Shown: positions 22,304-36,087, counted from the first letter of the stretch. The stretch: DNA of 64,000 bases from Microglena sp. YARC (GCA_022414725.1 CM039465.1:40500131-40564130); one strand, 5' to 3'. A program made the numbers and translations. Notes: a model not told the origin generated them from the sequence alone.

Positions 22304-22794
22304 TCCAATACAAATCTAGGCGACTGTGTACTAGCCTGCCAAAACCAGCTGTGCAATCCTAGTAAAGGATCAGCTTCAGTGTCTCTGCGTCAGATTTTGA
22401 CATAAATATGAAGTATCTGGCAGCGCGATGCCCAGGTGTGACATTTGCGGAGGGGGAAATATTAAGTACCGGTATATGGCACGCTCAATATTCCTTGCAT
22501 TTGGCAAACATATAAGATGTAATGTATCGGACTGCAAGATTTGCCTTCCATAATGGCCATTATATTTGCCTCTCCCATGGGTGGGAGAATGAGGGGGACC
22601 TGCGGACAAAAGTGCGGAGATACTGTACTGTTCATTTTTTTGGCTACACGTAGCCTTTCCCTGTTCTTGGGCCAAACCTGAAGCTAGCTAGTGTGTCTGA
22701 CAGCTGACACAAAGGGCATTCAAATGCAACTGACAGCTTTGGGATTGGCTGGCTATTGGAGCGGACTGGAAAGTGCCATGCATAGCCCCAAAAA
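22304..22794. other. Intergenic stretch, no gene seen
   Basis: The only recognisable motif is GTGCCATGCATAGCCCC near 22772, a single copy of the motif that forms the 84-bp minisatellite at 26640-27665. Confidence 0.5.
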
Positions 22795-23000
22795 GAAACA
22801 TTGCCAACATACTCAATCCTATAGCTCAATTTTTGACTCACTATCCTGATAAGTGATAACTCAATCCTGTTGACAAAATACCTGTCACACTATACTGATA
22901 ACTTAATCTTGGTGACCCAATCCTAGTAACAAAATCTCTGTAGCACTATCCTGATAACTCAATCTTGGTAATTCAATCCTAGTAACAAAATTCGTGGCCT
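22795..23000. repeat. Degenerate tandem repeat (CAATCCT/CTGATAACT)
   Basis: Units of about 60-65 bp containing ACTATCCTGATAACTCAATC are repeated three to four times with divergence. Confidence 0.6.
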
Positions 23001-23049
23001 GGCACCTGCTGACCTGGTGAATGACCTGCGCGATGCTCAAGCCACCACC

Positions 23050-23805
23050 TGACTTCCTTAAACACTTAGTATCAGGCGTGCGTGATGCTCATGCCAAACA
23101 CATGCAATCCTTAAACACTAAGTATCAGGCGCGCGTGATGCTCAAGCCAAGCACCTGTAACCCTTAAACACGAAGTATCAGACGCGCGTGATGCTCAAGC
23201 CAAGCACCTGTAACCCTTAAACACTAAGTATCAGGCGCGCACAATACTCAAGCCAAGCACGTGCAATCCTTAAACACGAAGTATCAGACGCGCGTGATGC
23301 TCAAGCCAAGCACCTGTAACCCTTAAACACTTAGTATCAGGCGCGCGCAATGCTCAAGCCAAGCACGTGCAATCCTTAAACACTTAGTATCAGACGCGCT
23401 TGATGCTCAAGCCAAGCACCTGCAATCCTTAAACACTAAGTATCAGGCGCGCGTGATGCTCAAGCCAAGCACCTGCAATCCTTAAACACTAAGTATCAGA
23501 CGCGCATGATGCTCAAGCCAAGCACGTGCAATCCTTAAACACTAAGTATCAGACGCGCGTGATGCTCAAGCCAAGCACGTGCAATCCTTAAACACTAAGT
23601 ATCAGACGCGCGTGATGCTCAAGCAAAGCACGTGCAATCCTTAAACACTAAGTATCAGACGCGCGTGATGCTCAAGCCAAGCACCTGCAATCCTTAAACA
23701 CTAAGTATCAGACGCGCGTGATGCTCAAGCCAAGCACCTGCAATCCTTAAACACTAAGTATCAGGCGCGCGCGATGCTCTAGCCAAGCACCTGAAATCCG
23801 GAAAC
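23050..23805. repeat. 53-bp minisatellite, 14 copies
   Basis: The motif AGTATCAG recurs 14 times at 53-bp spacing from 23067 to 23758. Each unit has a variable GCGCGC core, ATGCTCAAGCCAAGCAC and CAATCCTTAAACAC. The last unit decays at about 23800. Confidence 0.95.
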
Positions 23806-23877
23806 ATTTCCCACACCTGGGAGCGCGATGGGCAAAAACGGCGAGAAACGTTTATATTCCCGCTTGCGCGATGAATA

Positions 23878-23997
23878 GAGCGTACCAGAATGCAGAATCG
23901 GGTGTTCCAGAATGAATCGGGTGTACCAGAATGCAGAATCGGGTGTACCAGAATGAATCGGGTGTACCAGAATGCAGAATCGGGTGTAACAGAAACA
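23878..23997. repeat. Short tandem repeat GGGTGTACCAGAATG
   Basis: The words GAATCGGGTGTACCAGAATG and GCAGAATCGGGTGTACCAG alternate five to six times just past the stop codon of the minus-strand gene. They are probably within its 3' UTR or just beyond it. Confidence 0.85.
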
Positions 23998-24001
23998 CTG
24001 A

Positions 24002-24155
24002 TCAGCTTGACAGTTCCTCCTCTGTTTCTTTTGTTGATTGCTCCCCCGAGCTAGGGGTGGGTGCAGGGATAGGAGCATGATAATGCCGGCTCGGGCTGGA
24101 ACCAGCGGGGTTGGGCGTCGTAGCATCTCGCTCTTTCTTGACCCCGAGCTGGTAC
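24002..24155 (-). CDS. Minus gene, terminal exon
   Basis: The acceptor is GAGCAG before 24155. One leading base completes the phase-2 codon of the previous exon. It encodes 50 residues ([20 protein letters not shown] to TEEELSS) and ends at TGA 24004-24002. The tail is Pro/Ser-rich and acidic. Confidence 0.7.
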
Positions 24156-25655
24156 CTGCTCAGGTGGTGTTGCTGCCAGTGAAACGAAGAACAGTACAGT
24201 ACAGTACAGTGCAGTACAGTACAGTACAGTGCAGTACATGCATACATTACCTGGTCAGGTGGTGTTCCTGTCAGTAAAACGAAGAAGTACAGTACACAGG
24301 CACACAGTCCACAGGGACACAGTCCACAGTCCACAGTCCACAGGGACACAGTCCACAGGGAGACAGAACACAGTCCACAGTCCACAGGGACACAGAACAC
24401 AGGACATGCATATATTACTAGGGATTGGCATATCATATGATGCTGGCCAAAGGTGAGTATGATATCATATGATATCATACAAATGCATAATATGAGATTG
24501 TATTTAATTGGTAACTTCAGCCTAGTCAGACTGCCGGCATCATATGATATCATATAATATCATATGATGACATGATATCATATTGCCGTTCCCTATATAT
24601 TACCTTATTAGGTGGTTGCTACCACCCATGGTTGCGTTGTGGTGGCTGTTGCTCAGCTGTGAAACAGACTTGGCATCAAGAGGGAGGGGAGACCTTGATG
24701 GTCGCAGAGCTTTCAGCTCCTCGCAGAGCTTTGCATTTTCTTCTGCCAGCATTGTCACATCATTCAAGCGATGCGCCAGTTCCTGCACCGTGACACATGC
24801 AGGCATTGAATGACCACACACTCAGAATAGCTACGTCAGTGAAATAAACAACAACAAATCAGCCTGTTGCATTTTCTTCTGCCAGCATTTTCCCCAGCTG
24901 CGGCGTACGGGAGGGTCCCCTTAACACCACGCCCCTCCAGGCGTTATCTTTTTTTCTTTCTTTCGCAAACTCAGAAAATAATCCGTACTAAGTATGACTC
25001 TCCATGGGCTCAGGGATGTTTTTTTCAAATCAAAAAGAGGAAATCTTATTCCTTTTTATTTTACTCCTCCCTATTTTCCTCCCATAACAGGATCCTTATT
25101 CCGATTTTGGTCGATTTGGGCAATGTTTAGTCAATTTCAGTAAAAAAAAAGTTTCTTATTCCGGCAATTTTGGCCAAACGGGGTCTCATATTCCGATCGG
25201 AATGTATTCCGGAAAAAAATCTCTCTCCATGGGCTTATCCCTTTTCCACTTTGTTGCAGCTTAGTGCTATGTCAGTAAAATATACAACAAGAAATATGTA
25301 TGTCGCATTTTCTTCTGCCAGTATTGTCACATCACTCAAGCCAGGGCTTGGCCCAGTGCCTGGCTAATTGAGCTGGCTGGAAGCTGCCATGCATAGCCCC
25401 AAAACAAAACTGGAGCTGGCTGGAAGCCGCTGTGCATAGCCTCAAAATAAACCAGTGCCAGGACACTGCCAGGACCACTGTCTTTTGTGTGTGATTGCAA
25501 ATTGAGCGGCTCGGTGCGACCCCAGACCCGTCGCGCTACCCCCCCGACCGCGCGAAGCCCGGGGTGTTATTTATAACTAGTTTAGTCAGACCCATGCGTC
25601 GCCATGCACAGACAGAATGGCGAAGCGTCGTTCAAAAAAAGTTGCCAGGACTTGG

Positions 25656-25694
<39 letters not shown>

Positions 25695-28600
25695 ACACAC
25701 ACCTACACCCCACCCCCACCCTACCCCCACCCAGCCCCTACCCACCCACCCACCCACACCCTCACCCTGCGATCACCAGGTCAGACACTCAAGTAGGTAG
25801 CTGCATCAACTACAGTAAGTAGGTAGCTAGTAGGTAGCTGCATCAACTACATCAACTACATTAGGTAGCTAGTAGGTAGCTGCATCAACTACATCAACTA
25901 CATTAGGTAGCTAGTAGGTAGCTGCATCAACGGTAAGTAGGTAGCTAGTAGGTAGCTAGTAGGTAGGTAGTAGGTAGCTGCATCAACTACATGAATTTCA
26001 CTACTTTTTTGTAGGAGTGGCAACGCCATTCAAACTGAATCCTCGGTGTCGCTAGTTTGTGTCGGGAGACCCACCTCCTGGGGTGAAATACCTTTCACAA
26101 CTAAAAAAAACACGCAGAAGACGCAGAGAAAAGTAATGATAACGCCAGGTGGGGCGTGATGTTAAGGGAGCCCTGTCTTGCGGCGGTAGAGAACAGGCTG
26201 CTACTTTACCTGGGCAGTGCTACCACAAACACTAAAGCGCACCCGTAGGGCTTCGAACCCAGCACTCTTTTTAGTCCAGCAAAAAGATCAACCATAGAAC
26301 CATTTGTCGAATCGGGATAAGGCGCAGAGCTACCAGTTGATGCTACTGCGAAGAATACCCGAAGGGGACCAAGTCACCCTTTAGCCTATTTGGCCTACCC
26401 CTGGACTGTAACATACATACATACATAATGATTCTTCTTTTTCTCTTTAGCCCTTCCTATCACGGCTGGGCAAGTCCCTTTTGCCTATTTGGCCTACCCC
26501 TGGACTATAACATACATACATACACACCACTAAAGTTAGTTTCCGTGGGTCGAACGGACAAATGGGTAACCCTGGGGGCGCCCTCCCCCTTGAAGAGGGG
26601 GCTCCACCAAACAGCGCCAGAAATTGGGCACCTGCGATCACCAGAGACAGGCCCACTGGAAGCTGCCATGCATAGCCCCCCAACTCACCCATCACTCTGA
26701 TTAAAACCCAGGAGCAACAGGGCAACAGAGACAGGCCCACTGGAAGCTGCCATGCATAGCCCCCAAACTCACTCATCACTCTGACTAAAACCCAGGAGCA
26801 ACAGGGCAACAGAGACAGGCCCACTGGAAGCTGCCATGCATAGCCCCCAAACTCACCCATCACTCTGACTAAAACCCAGGAGCAACAGGGGAACAGAGAC
26901 AGGCCCACTGGAAGCTGCCATGCATAGCCCCCCAACTCACCCATCACTCTGACTAAAACCCAGGAGCAACAGGGCAACAGAGACAGGCCCACTGGAAGCT
27001 GCCATGCATAGCCCCCAAACTCACCCATCACTCTGACTAAAACCCAGGAGCAACAGGGCAACAGAGACAGGCCTACTGGAAGCTGCCATGCATAGCCCCC
27101 CAACTCACCCATCACTCTGACTAAAACCCAGGAGCAACAGGGCAACAGAGACAGGCCCACTGGAAGCTGCCATGCATAGCCCCCAAACTCACCCATCACT
27201 CTGATTAAAACCCAGGAGCAACAGGGCAACAGAGACAGGCCCACTGGAAGCTGCCATGCATAGCCCCCAAACTCACCCATCACTCTGACTAAAACCCAGG
27301 AGCAACAGGGCAACAGAGACAGGCCCACTGGAAGCTGCCATGCATAGCCCCCCAACTCACCCATCACTCTGACTAAAACCCAGGAGCAACAGGGGAACAG
27401 AGACAGGCCCACTGGAAGCTGCCATGCATAGCCCCCCAACTCACCCATCACTCTGACTAAAACCCAGGAGCAACAGGGCAACAGGGACAGGCCCACTGGA
27501 AGCTGCCATGCATAGCCCCCCAACTCACCCATCACTCTGACTAAAATCCAGGAGCAACAGGGCAACAGAGACAGGCCCACTGGAAGCTGCCATGCATAGC
27601 CCCCCAACTCACCCATCACTCTGACTTCAACCCAGGAAGCATTGGAAGCTGCCATGCATAGCCCCCCAAAAATTCCGTGCCAGGGCTTGGACACCTTTTA
27701 TGTTATGTGTTACAGTCCAGGGGTACGCCAAATAGGCTAAAGGGACTTGCCCAACCGTAGTAGGAAGGGCTTAAAAAGAAAAAGCACTGATGAACTGAAC
27801 CCCAAACAATCGTTTGAAGGACAAGGGCCCTGAGTTCGTGCTACAAAGATAATTTTCAAGCACCTGCGATCACCAGGTCAGACACTCACTCGAAAATAAC
27901 CTACCAGCGTGTTGGCCTCTACGAGCTTAGTTGTCTCCTGCTCCAGGTGCTTGATTGTGGTCCTCAATTCAGAATTGGTCCTGAGGGGGAACCGGTTGGA
28001 AGTCAAAGGATGGGTCGCTCCGGGGTCGCTCCCCTTTTTTTTTAGTGGGTCTCCCGACACAGGATTCAGTTTGAATGGCTTTGTCACACTGGAAGTGTTT
28101 CAGCGAAGGCCGATATATCGGGTTTTAGTGATGATGGCTACATTTTTCCTGGTGCCCAACTGGCCTCCAAATGTGCCCGCGGCTTGACGAAGTCAAGGGG
28201 GACTTCTACAATAAAGGCACTCATTGGTAGGAAGGGAAAAGGTCGGAAGTCAAAGAATGTGTCGCTCATTAGTGATGATGGTTACATTTTTCCTGGTGCC
28301 CTACTGGACTCCAAAGGTGCCCGCGGCTTGACGAAGTCAAAGGGGACTTCTACAATAAAGGCACTCATTGGTAGGAAGGGAAACTCATTGGTAGGAAAAA
28401 CTCATTGGTAGGAAGGGGACTTCTACAATAAAGGCACTCATTGGTAGGGAACGGCAACTAATATTAGTGTTTGAATAACATATATTAACTTATATTATTA
28501 AAGTGTCACCATACTATTTGTTTTTCAAATAAATCCAAAATTCTGGTGAGACGGCTCGTCAGTCTAATAATAACTAACAATCACTAATATTATTCATTCA

Positions 28601-29116
28601 CTAATATTAACTAACTTAGCCTTTGCCTACTCATTGGTCCTGAAGGGAAAAAGGTCGGAAGTCACATTGTAGCACGAAGTCAGGGCCCCCGTCAGTAAAA
28701 TTATTGTTTGAGGTTCAGTTCATCTTGCCTTTTCTTTTTAATCCTTTCCTATCACAGTTGGGCAAGTCCCTTTAACCTATTTGGACTACCCTTGGACTTT
28801 AACATACATACACATACCTTGACATTCTTCACACTCAGCTGCACCGCCAATATGGTGGTCATCTGCCCCTTTGAATTTGAATTTGAATTTGAATCTGCTG
28901 TACTGTAACAAACACCTAATCTTACTCACCAATCAGCTTCCGAAAGTTGGTCTCCTTTTTTTGAAATTTCAGCTGCCAGCTGAGCATTTTGCTCCTCTCC
29001 CAACTTAAACCGCTGCATGAGCTCTTGGATTACCTTCAAGAAGATAATAACAAAATTATAATCACAGACATACATACAGACAAACAGGCAGACATGCAGG
29101 CAGGCAGGCAGACAGG

Positions 29117-29147
<31 letters not shown>

Positions 29148-29181
29148 GCAGACAGGTAGACAGACAGGCAGGCAGGCAGGC

Positions 29182-29214
<33 letters not shown>

Positions 29215-29301
29215 GGCAGGCAGACAGACAGACAGACAGACAGACAGACAGGCAGGCAGGCAGGTAGGCAGGCAGAATGACAGACAGGCAGACAGACAGG
29301 C

Positions 29302-29376
<75 letters not shown>

Positions 29377-29384
29377 CTGGCTGG

Positions 29385-29423
<39 letters not shown>

Positions 29424-31358
29424 ACAGACAGACAGGCAGACAGGCAGACCAACTGAAATTTCAGCCGTTAGCTCTGAATTTTGCTCCTCTCCCAACTTGA
29501 ACCGCTGCATGAGCTCTTGGATTACCTGGTGAAGATAAGAACACATTTATTATAACAGTTAGACAGGCATTTAAACATACAGGTAGGCAGACAGGCAGAC
29601 AGACAGACAGTCAGACAGACAGACAGATAGACGGTCAGACAGACAGACAGACAAATAGACGGTCAAACGGACAGCCTCCCCCCCCCCCCCGCCCCCCCCG
29701 TATTTCCCCCGACAACTGAGTAAGCAACAAACCAAACTGATCGCAATCCCTAGCCACCAGATCTCAATCCCACCTGCTTGGCCTGATTCAACCGATTTGC
29801 GTGGATAGGTATCTGATCCACTTGAGCTTGCATCACCTCAACCTGTTACCAGATCTAGCTACAAGATCTCAAACCCACCTGCTTGGCCTGATTCAACTGA
29901 TTTGCATAGAAATGTATCTGATTCACTTGAGCTTGCATAACCTCCGACCTGTTACCAGATCTAGCTACCAGATCTCAACCCACCTGCTTGGCCTGATTCA
30001 ACTGATTTGTTTAGATAGGTATCTGATCCACTTGAGCTTGCATCACCTCAAACTGGTACCAGATCTAGCCACCAGATCTCAACCCACCTACTTGGCCTGA
30101 TTCAACTGATTTGCATATATATGTATCTGATTCACTTGAGCTTGCATAACCTCCAACCTGTTACCAGATCTAGCCACCAGATCTCAACCCACCTACTTGG
30201 CCTGATTCAACTGATTTGCATATATATGTTTCTGATTCACTTGAGCTTGCATAACCTCCAACCTGTTACCAGATCTTGCTACCAGATCTCAACCCACCTG
30301 CTTGGCCTGATTCAACTGATTTGCATGGATAGGTCTCTGATCCACTTGTGCTTGCATCACCTCAAATTGTTACCAGATCTAGCTACCAGGTCTAGCTATC
30401 AGATCTAGTTATTAGATATAGCTACCAGATCTAGCTACCAAATCTCAAACCTACCTGCTTGGCCTGATTCAATTGATTTGCGTAGACAGGTATCTGATCC
30501 ACTTGAGTTTGCATATCCTCAGTCTGTTGCTTCAGCTCCCCAAATTGCTGAGCACAGTCTTCACAATGTATCTGTAATTCGTCATTTGTAGGGGTGTGGG
30601 GTGTTTGGTGTGTGGGTGTGTGTGGGGTGTGTGGGGTGTGGGGGTTTGGGGGCTTGCTGGGCACAGTCTTCACAATGTATCTGTAATTTTGTCTTTTGTA
30701 GGGGTGTGGGGTGTGGGGGTGGGGGTTGTGTTTGGTGTGTGTGGGGTGGGTGTGGGGGTGGGTGTGGGGGGGCTTGCTGGGCACAGTCTTCACAATGTAT
30801 CTGTAATTCGTCATTTGTAGGGGTGTGGGGTGTTTGGTGTGTGGTGTGTGTGGGGTGTGTGTGTGGGGGTGGGGGTGTGGGGGCTTGCTGAGCACAGTCT
30901 TCACAATGTATCTGTAATTTGTCTTTTATAGGGGTGTGGGGTGGGGAGTGTTTGGTGTGTGTGGGGGTGGGTGTGGGGTGTGGGGGTGGGGGGGCTTGCT
31001 GGGCATAGTATTCACCATGTATCTGTAATTTGTCATTGTAGGGATGGGGTGGTGGGGTGTTAAGTGTGTGTTTGTGTGTATGTGCGTGTGTGTGGAAGGG
31101 GTGGGGGGTGGGGTGGGTGGGGGTGGGGGGCTTGTTGAGCATAGTCTTCACAATGTATCTGTAATTTGTAGTTTGTAGGGGTGGGGGAGTGTTTTGTGTG
31201 TGTGTGTGCGTGTGCCTGTGCGTGTGTGTGTGTGTGTGTGTGCGTGTGTGTGTGTGTGGGGGGGGGTATGTGCGTTTTGCTGCACGTAGTCTTCACAATG
31301 TATCTGCAATTTGTAGTTTGTAGGGGTGGGGGAGTGTTTGGTGTTTGGTGTGTGTGTG

Positions 31359-31415
<57 letters not shown>

Positions 31416-32814
31416 TTTGCTGCACATAGTCTGCACAATGTATCTGTAATTTGTTGGTAGAAAGATATCACATGGATGAATGAGCTGGTGGAATGCAGGG
31501 TACTTACATTGACCAAATTGGCCAGCGCTTTAGCGCATTTGAAAACAAAAAAACTGCGCTTTGTAGTGCAAAAAGCGCAAAAAACGCTTGCTGCGCCCAC
31601 AGAGGATTGCAACGCGCAGTGGGGCTCAAAAAGGCAGCGCGCCAGCGCAAAAAAGCGCGCGCTTGGAAGTACCCTGGTGGAATGGGGTGAAAGTTCCGAA
31701 ATCAACAGCGATAAGCTGAGGCTGGAAAGCTGAACAGCAATCCTGGTCCTGGTTCGAATTCCCTGAAAAATTATGCAGCTTCAAGTGGAGCTCTGCATCC
31801 TCCTTTTTTTTTAGTTGTGAAAGGACTTTCACCCCAGGAGGTGGGTCTCCCAACACAAACCAGCGACATGGAGGATTCAGTTCGAATGGTGGTGCCACTC
31901 CTACAATATGCAAAGTAGGCGCACTTAGGGTTGGTGAGAAATACCAACCCACGACCAAACGAACATTCACCACTACCCCTGTTGACCACGGCAGACAAGC
32001 TCCCTGCCATGGTCGTTAGAGGCGGAATCAAGGAGACATAACCAGAAAACTCCTGATCGTCATCTTGGTGTTTGTGTGTGTTCAAGCGGTGGGGACTCAG
32101 TTTCCTTAAACAGTTTCGAGAGCTCATTTCCTGCAGATCAGATTCCTTAGACAACTTTGAGATCTCAGTTTCCTTAAACGGTTTTGAGAGCTCATTTCCT
32201 ACATCTCAGTTTCCTTACACCATTTTGGGAGCTCATTTCCTACATCTCAGTTTCCTTACACCATTTTGAGAGCTCAGTTTCCTTTAACAGTTTTGAGAGC
32301 TCATTTCTTACAGCTCAGTTCACTTACACAATTTCGAGATCTCATTTCCTACAGCTTAGTTTCCTTCCACAATTTTGAGAGCTCAGTTTCCTTTTAGGTT
32401 TCGAGAGCTCAATTTTGAGACCTCAGTTTCCTTAAACGGTTTTGAGAGCTCATTACCTACAGCTCAGTTTCCTTCCACAATTTTGAGAGCTCATTCCCTA
32501 CAGCTCAGTTTCCTTACACAATTTTGAGAGCTCAGTTCTTACAGGTCAGTTTCCTTCAACGGTTTCGAGATCTCATTTCCTACCGCCCAGGTTCATACTC
32601 CATCTTCTACAGCTAAGTCTAATACCGATCAATATAAGGCTCCTACATTTATGTATATTACAGTCCAGGGGTGGGCCAAATAGGCTTAGAGGACTTGCGC
32701 AACTGTGACAGGAAGGGCTTCAAAAGAAAAAGCTTTGATGAACTGAACCCCAAACAATTGTTTTACCGACGGGGGCCCTGAGTCCGTTCTATCTGTGTCC
32801 TCCCTTTCCCCCTC

Positions 32815-32845
<31 letters not shown>

Positions 32846-33750
32846 CCACCCACCACACCACTCACCCACCCCCACCCTCCCCCACCCCCACCCACTCACC
32901 CACCCACCCACCCCACCCAACCACCCCCACTCACTCACCCAACCCCACCCGTCCCCTACCCACCCACCCCCACTCACTCACCCAACCCCCACCCACTCAC
33001 TCACCCCACCCCCACCTTCCCACTCACTCACCCACCCCACCCAACCCCACCCACCCACCCACTCACCCCCACCCTCCCCTACCCCCCCACCCCCACCACG
33101 CACACACTGTACATCTGAATCTCACAACATATTAGGTTGTCAAAGATGGTGGTGTCAACAGACTCCTTTTTTGTGTGCCTCTCCCACCTTGTTCTTAAAA
33201 GGTTAAGTGTGTGTGTATGTGTGTGTGTACATGTGATTGGAAGGTGAGCTTTTGAGAGACTTTGAATTGGGGAAAAGTAGGATGGCCATGTTGTTGCTCA
33301 GCTAGTCAGCTTTCTGGCTTAAGACCCATTTAGGCCCCGATTCCGACATGCGGTACACAGCAACTTTTTAGCGGCGCCTGAGGACTCTCCTTCTTATCTC
33401 TCAGCTGCTCCTCCAGAACCACCGCTGGACCCCCCCCTCTCTATTTTTGGGGGGTCGATATCTCCCCCCCCCCCCCCCCCCCCTACACATTTTCAACGTT
33501 TTTAAATGGTTTCGGGGCTTAGGACCCCTATAGGCCCAGATTCCAACATGCGGTACACAAGCAAATTTTTAACGGCCCCTGATAGCTCACCATCTTATCT
33601 CTCAGCTGCTGCTCCAGAACTGCACAGCGCTGCTCAAACATATGCAGCTTCACCTCCACTGATTGGAGTCCCTCTTGGAGCTGATCCAGCAGCGCCTTCT
33701 GTTCGGCAATCTGCAGCAAACATTACATTTGGAGACAGATAAGGGACATA

Positions 33751-33790
<40 letters not shown>

Positions 33791-36048
33791 TGATGCAGGT
33801 TTGCCCCAATATATGCAGCTTCACCTCCGCCGATTGGAGTCCCTCTTGGAGCTGATCCAGCAGCGCCTTCTGTTCGGCAATCTGCAGCACATATTACATT
33901 TGGAGACAGATAAGGGACATAATTGTGTGTGTGTGTGTGCGTGTGTGTGTGTGTGCGTGTGTCTGCAGCACACATCCCATCGCCAGCCCATGAATATATT
34001 TTTGATTGGAGACAGGGTCCAAGAGCCCTACAGAGGCTGTGGAGCGAGCTTGTCGTTGTTGTGGAGGAAAACGTCCTCACAGCCAGCGCCTCCAGTGTGT
34101 CCCTAGTGTGATCTACGGATGCTGTGGAGCGAGCTTGTCAACAATGCCCCCCCCCCCCCCCACCCTGTTGAACGCCCCCCCACACACACCCCCACTCCCC
34201 CCCCACCCCTGTTGAACGCCCCCCCCCCCCACATAGTCCCTTTTTCAGCTTCTGTTAAGCAATCCGTAGAAAACATTCCATTTTGGAGACAGATGGGGTA
34301 CACCATTTTTTTCTTTTTCTTTTTGTGTGTTCTCACAGTCAGCGCCTCTGTGCGTCCCCAGAGAACCCTGCGGGGCCCGGGGAATCCTGGGGGGCATTTC
34401 CAACTAGTTTAGCCGGACCAATGCATCGCTATGCAGCGGCGGAATGGCGACGCGTCGTCACAAAAACAAACAGTGGTGGCCAAAACCCTAAACCCTAAAC
34501 CCTAAACAAACAGTGGTGGCTCATATCCCATCGCCGGCCCATAAAATGCCTTGTGACTAGGGATCGGCGATACGATATCATGTGATATCATGTCATCATG
34601 TGATATCATGAAATCATATGATATCATGTAATCATACGCTATCATATGATATCATATGATGCCGGCGGTCTGACTAGGTAACTTTGGCCTGGGGGATCAT
34701 TTCATATGATATTAAATCAAATGTGCTTTGTATGATATCATATGATATCATACTCGTCTTTGATCAACATCACATGATTTGCCGTTCCCTACACATATCC
34801 CATCGCCAGCCCATAAAATGCATGCCTTATGACAAGATGTGAAGGTTAAGGGCTAGCCTGTTTGCTTGCGCTGAGGCCATATTTTAAACTGGAGAATATT
34901 TTGCAGACCCCCCCCGGATGCTATGGAGCTGGCTTTACTTAGGTCAATACTGGTTTGTTGATGACGAACAGTATGTAATTTAAATTGCGGATTATTGTTG
35001 TGGTAGTGTTGGTTGCTGTTGTTGTTGTAACTGCTGTTATTGTTATTGTTGTTGTTGTTGTTGTTGTTGTTGTTATACATCGCCACCTATTGTCCCCCCA
35101 ACTCCTCTCCCCCCCCCCCCCCTGTTGAACACCACGCATGCTCTTACCTTCTTGTCCTTACCTATTGCCCCCCCCCCCCCCCCCCCCCTGTTCAACGCCC
35201 CCACATGCTCCTACCTTCTTGTCCTTACTATTGCCCCCTCCCCCCCCTCTCCTTCCCCCCCTCAGTTGAACGCCCCCGCATGCTCTTACCCTCTTGTATT
35301 TACCTATTGCCCCACCCCCCACCCCCCTCTTCTCCTCCCCCTGTTGAACACCCCCAGCATGCTTTTACTTCTTGTCCTTACTTATTGCCCTCCACTCCCA
35401 CCTCCATCTTCCACACTACAAGAACACCCTCCACCCTTTACCCTCCAACCTCCACCCTTTTACTCTCCACCATTCTCCACCCCCCACCCTCCCTTTACCT
35501 TCCACCATCCACCCCCACCCTCCACCATGCACCCCCCAACCTCCTACCACTTACCTTCTTGTCCTTACCTATTGCCCCCCCCCCCTCCCCCCCCTCATCT
35601 CCTCCTACTCCCCCCCTGTTGAACGCTGCGCATGCACTCACCTTCTTGTCCTTACCTATTGCCCCCCCCCCCCCCCCCCCCCCCTGCCTGAACGCCCCCG
35701 CATTGCTCTTACCTCTTGTATTTACCTATTGCCCCCCCCCCCCCCCCCCCCCCTGTTGAACGCCCCGCATGCACATACCTTCTTGTCTTTCACAGCAAGT
35801 TTTGCATCAAGCTCTATGGCGTAGTCTGCCTGATCTTGCAGAGCCGCTTCATAGTCCTCAAGCTGGGTCTGGGACACCTGAATCGCTGCCTTAAGAATGA
35901 GAAAATGTGCAACAGGCATAAGTTCAGCATGGTTGTAGCATGGCCGTAGCTGCATACTCAGAATGCTCAGAATGTAAAACAAAAAATACTGGGCCTTGAA
36001 AACTGGCCACCCTGTCAGAGGGTTTGGTTTTGTTCATCACCATCATTA

Positions 36049-36087
<39 letters not shown>

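Noticed and set aside
25661..25775. CRISPR array or other spacer-repeat system
   Set aside because: All arrays in the window have repeats without unique spacers of constant length, and the genome is eukaryotic.
29036..29546. Long Cys/Leu/Pro- or Cys/Leu/Ser-rich open frames
   Set aside because: They are translations of CAGA/CAGG repeats. Apart from the short exon copies at the ends they carry no coding signal.
30582..31705. Long His/Thr/Pro-rich frames
   Set aside because: They come from GT-rich spacers of the exon-edge array.
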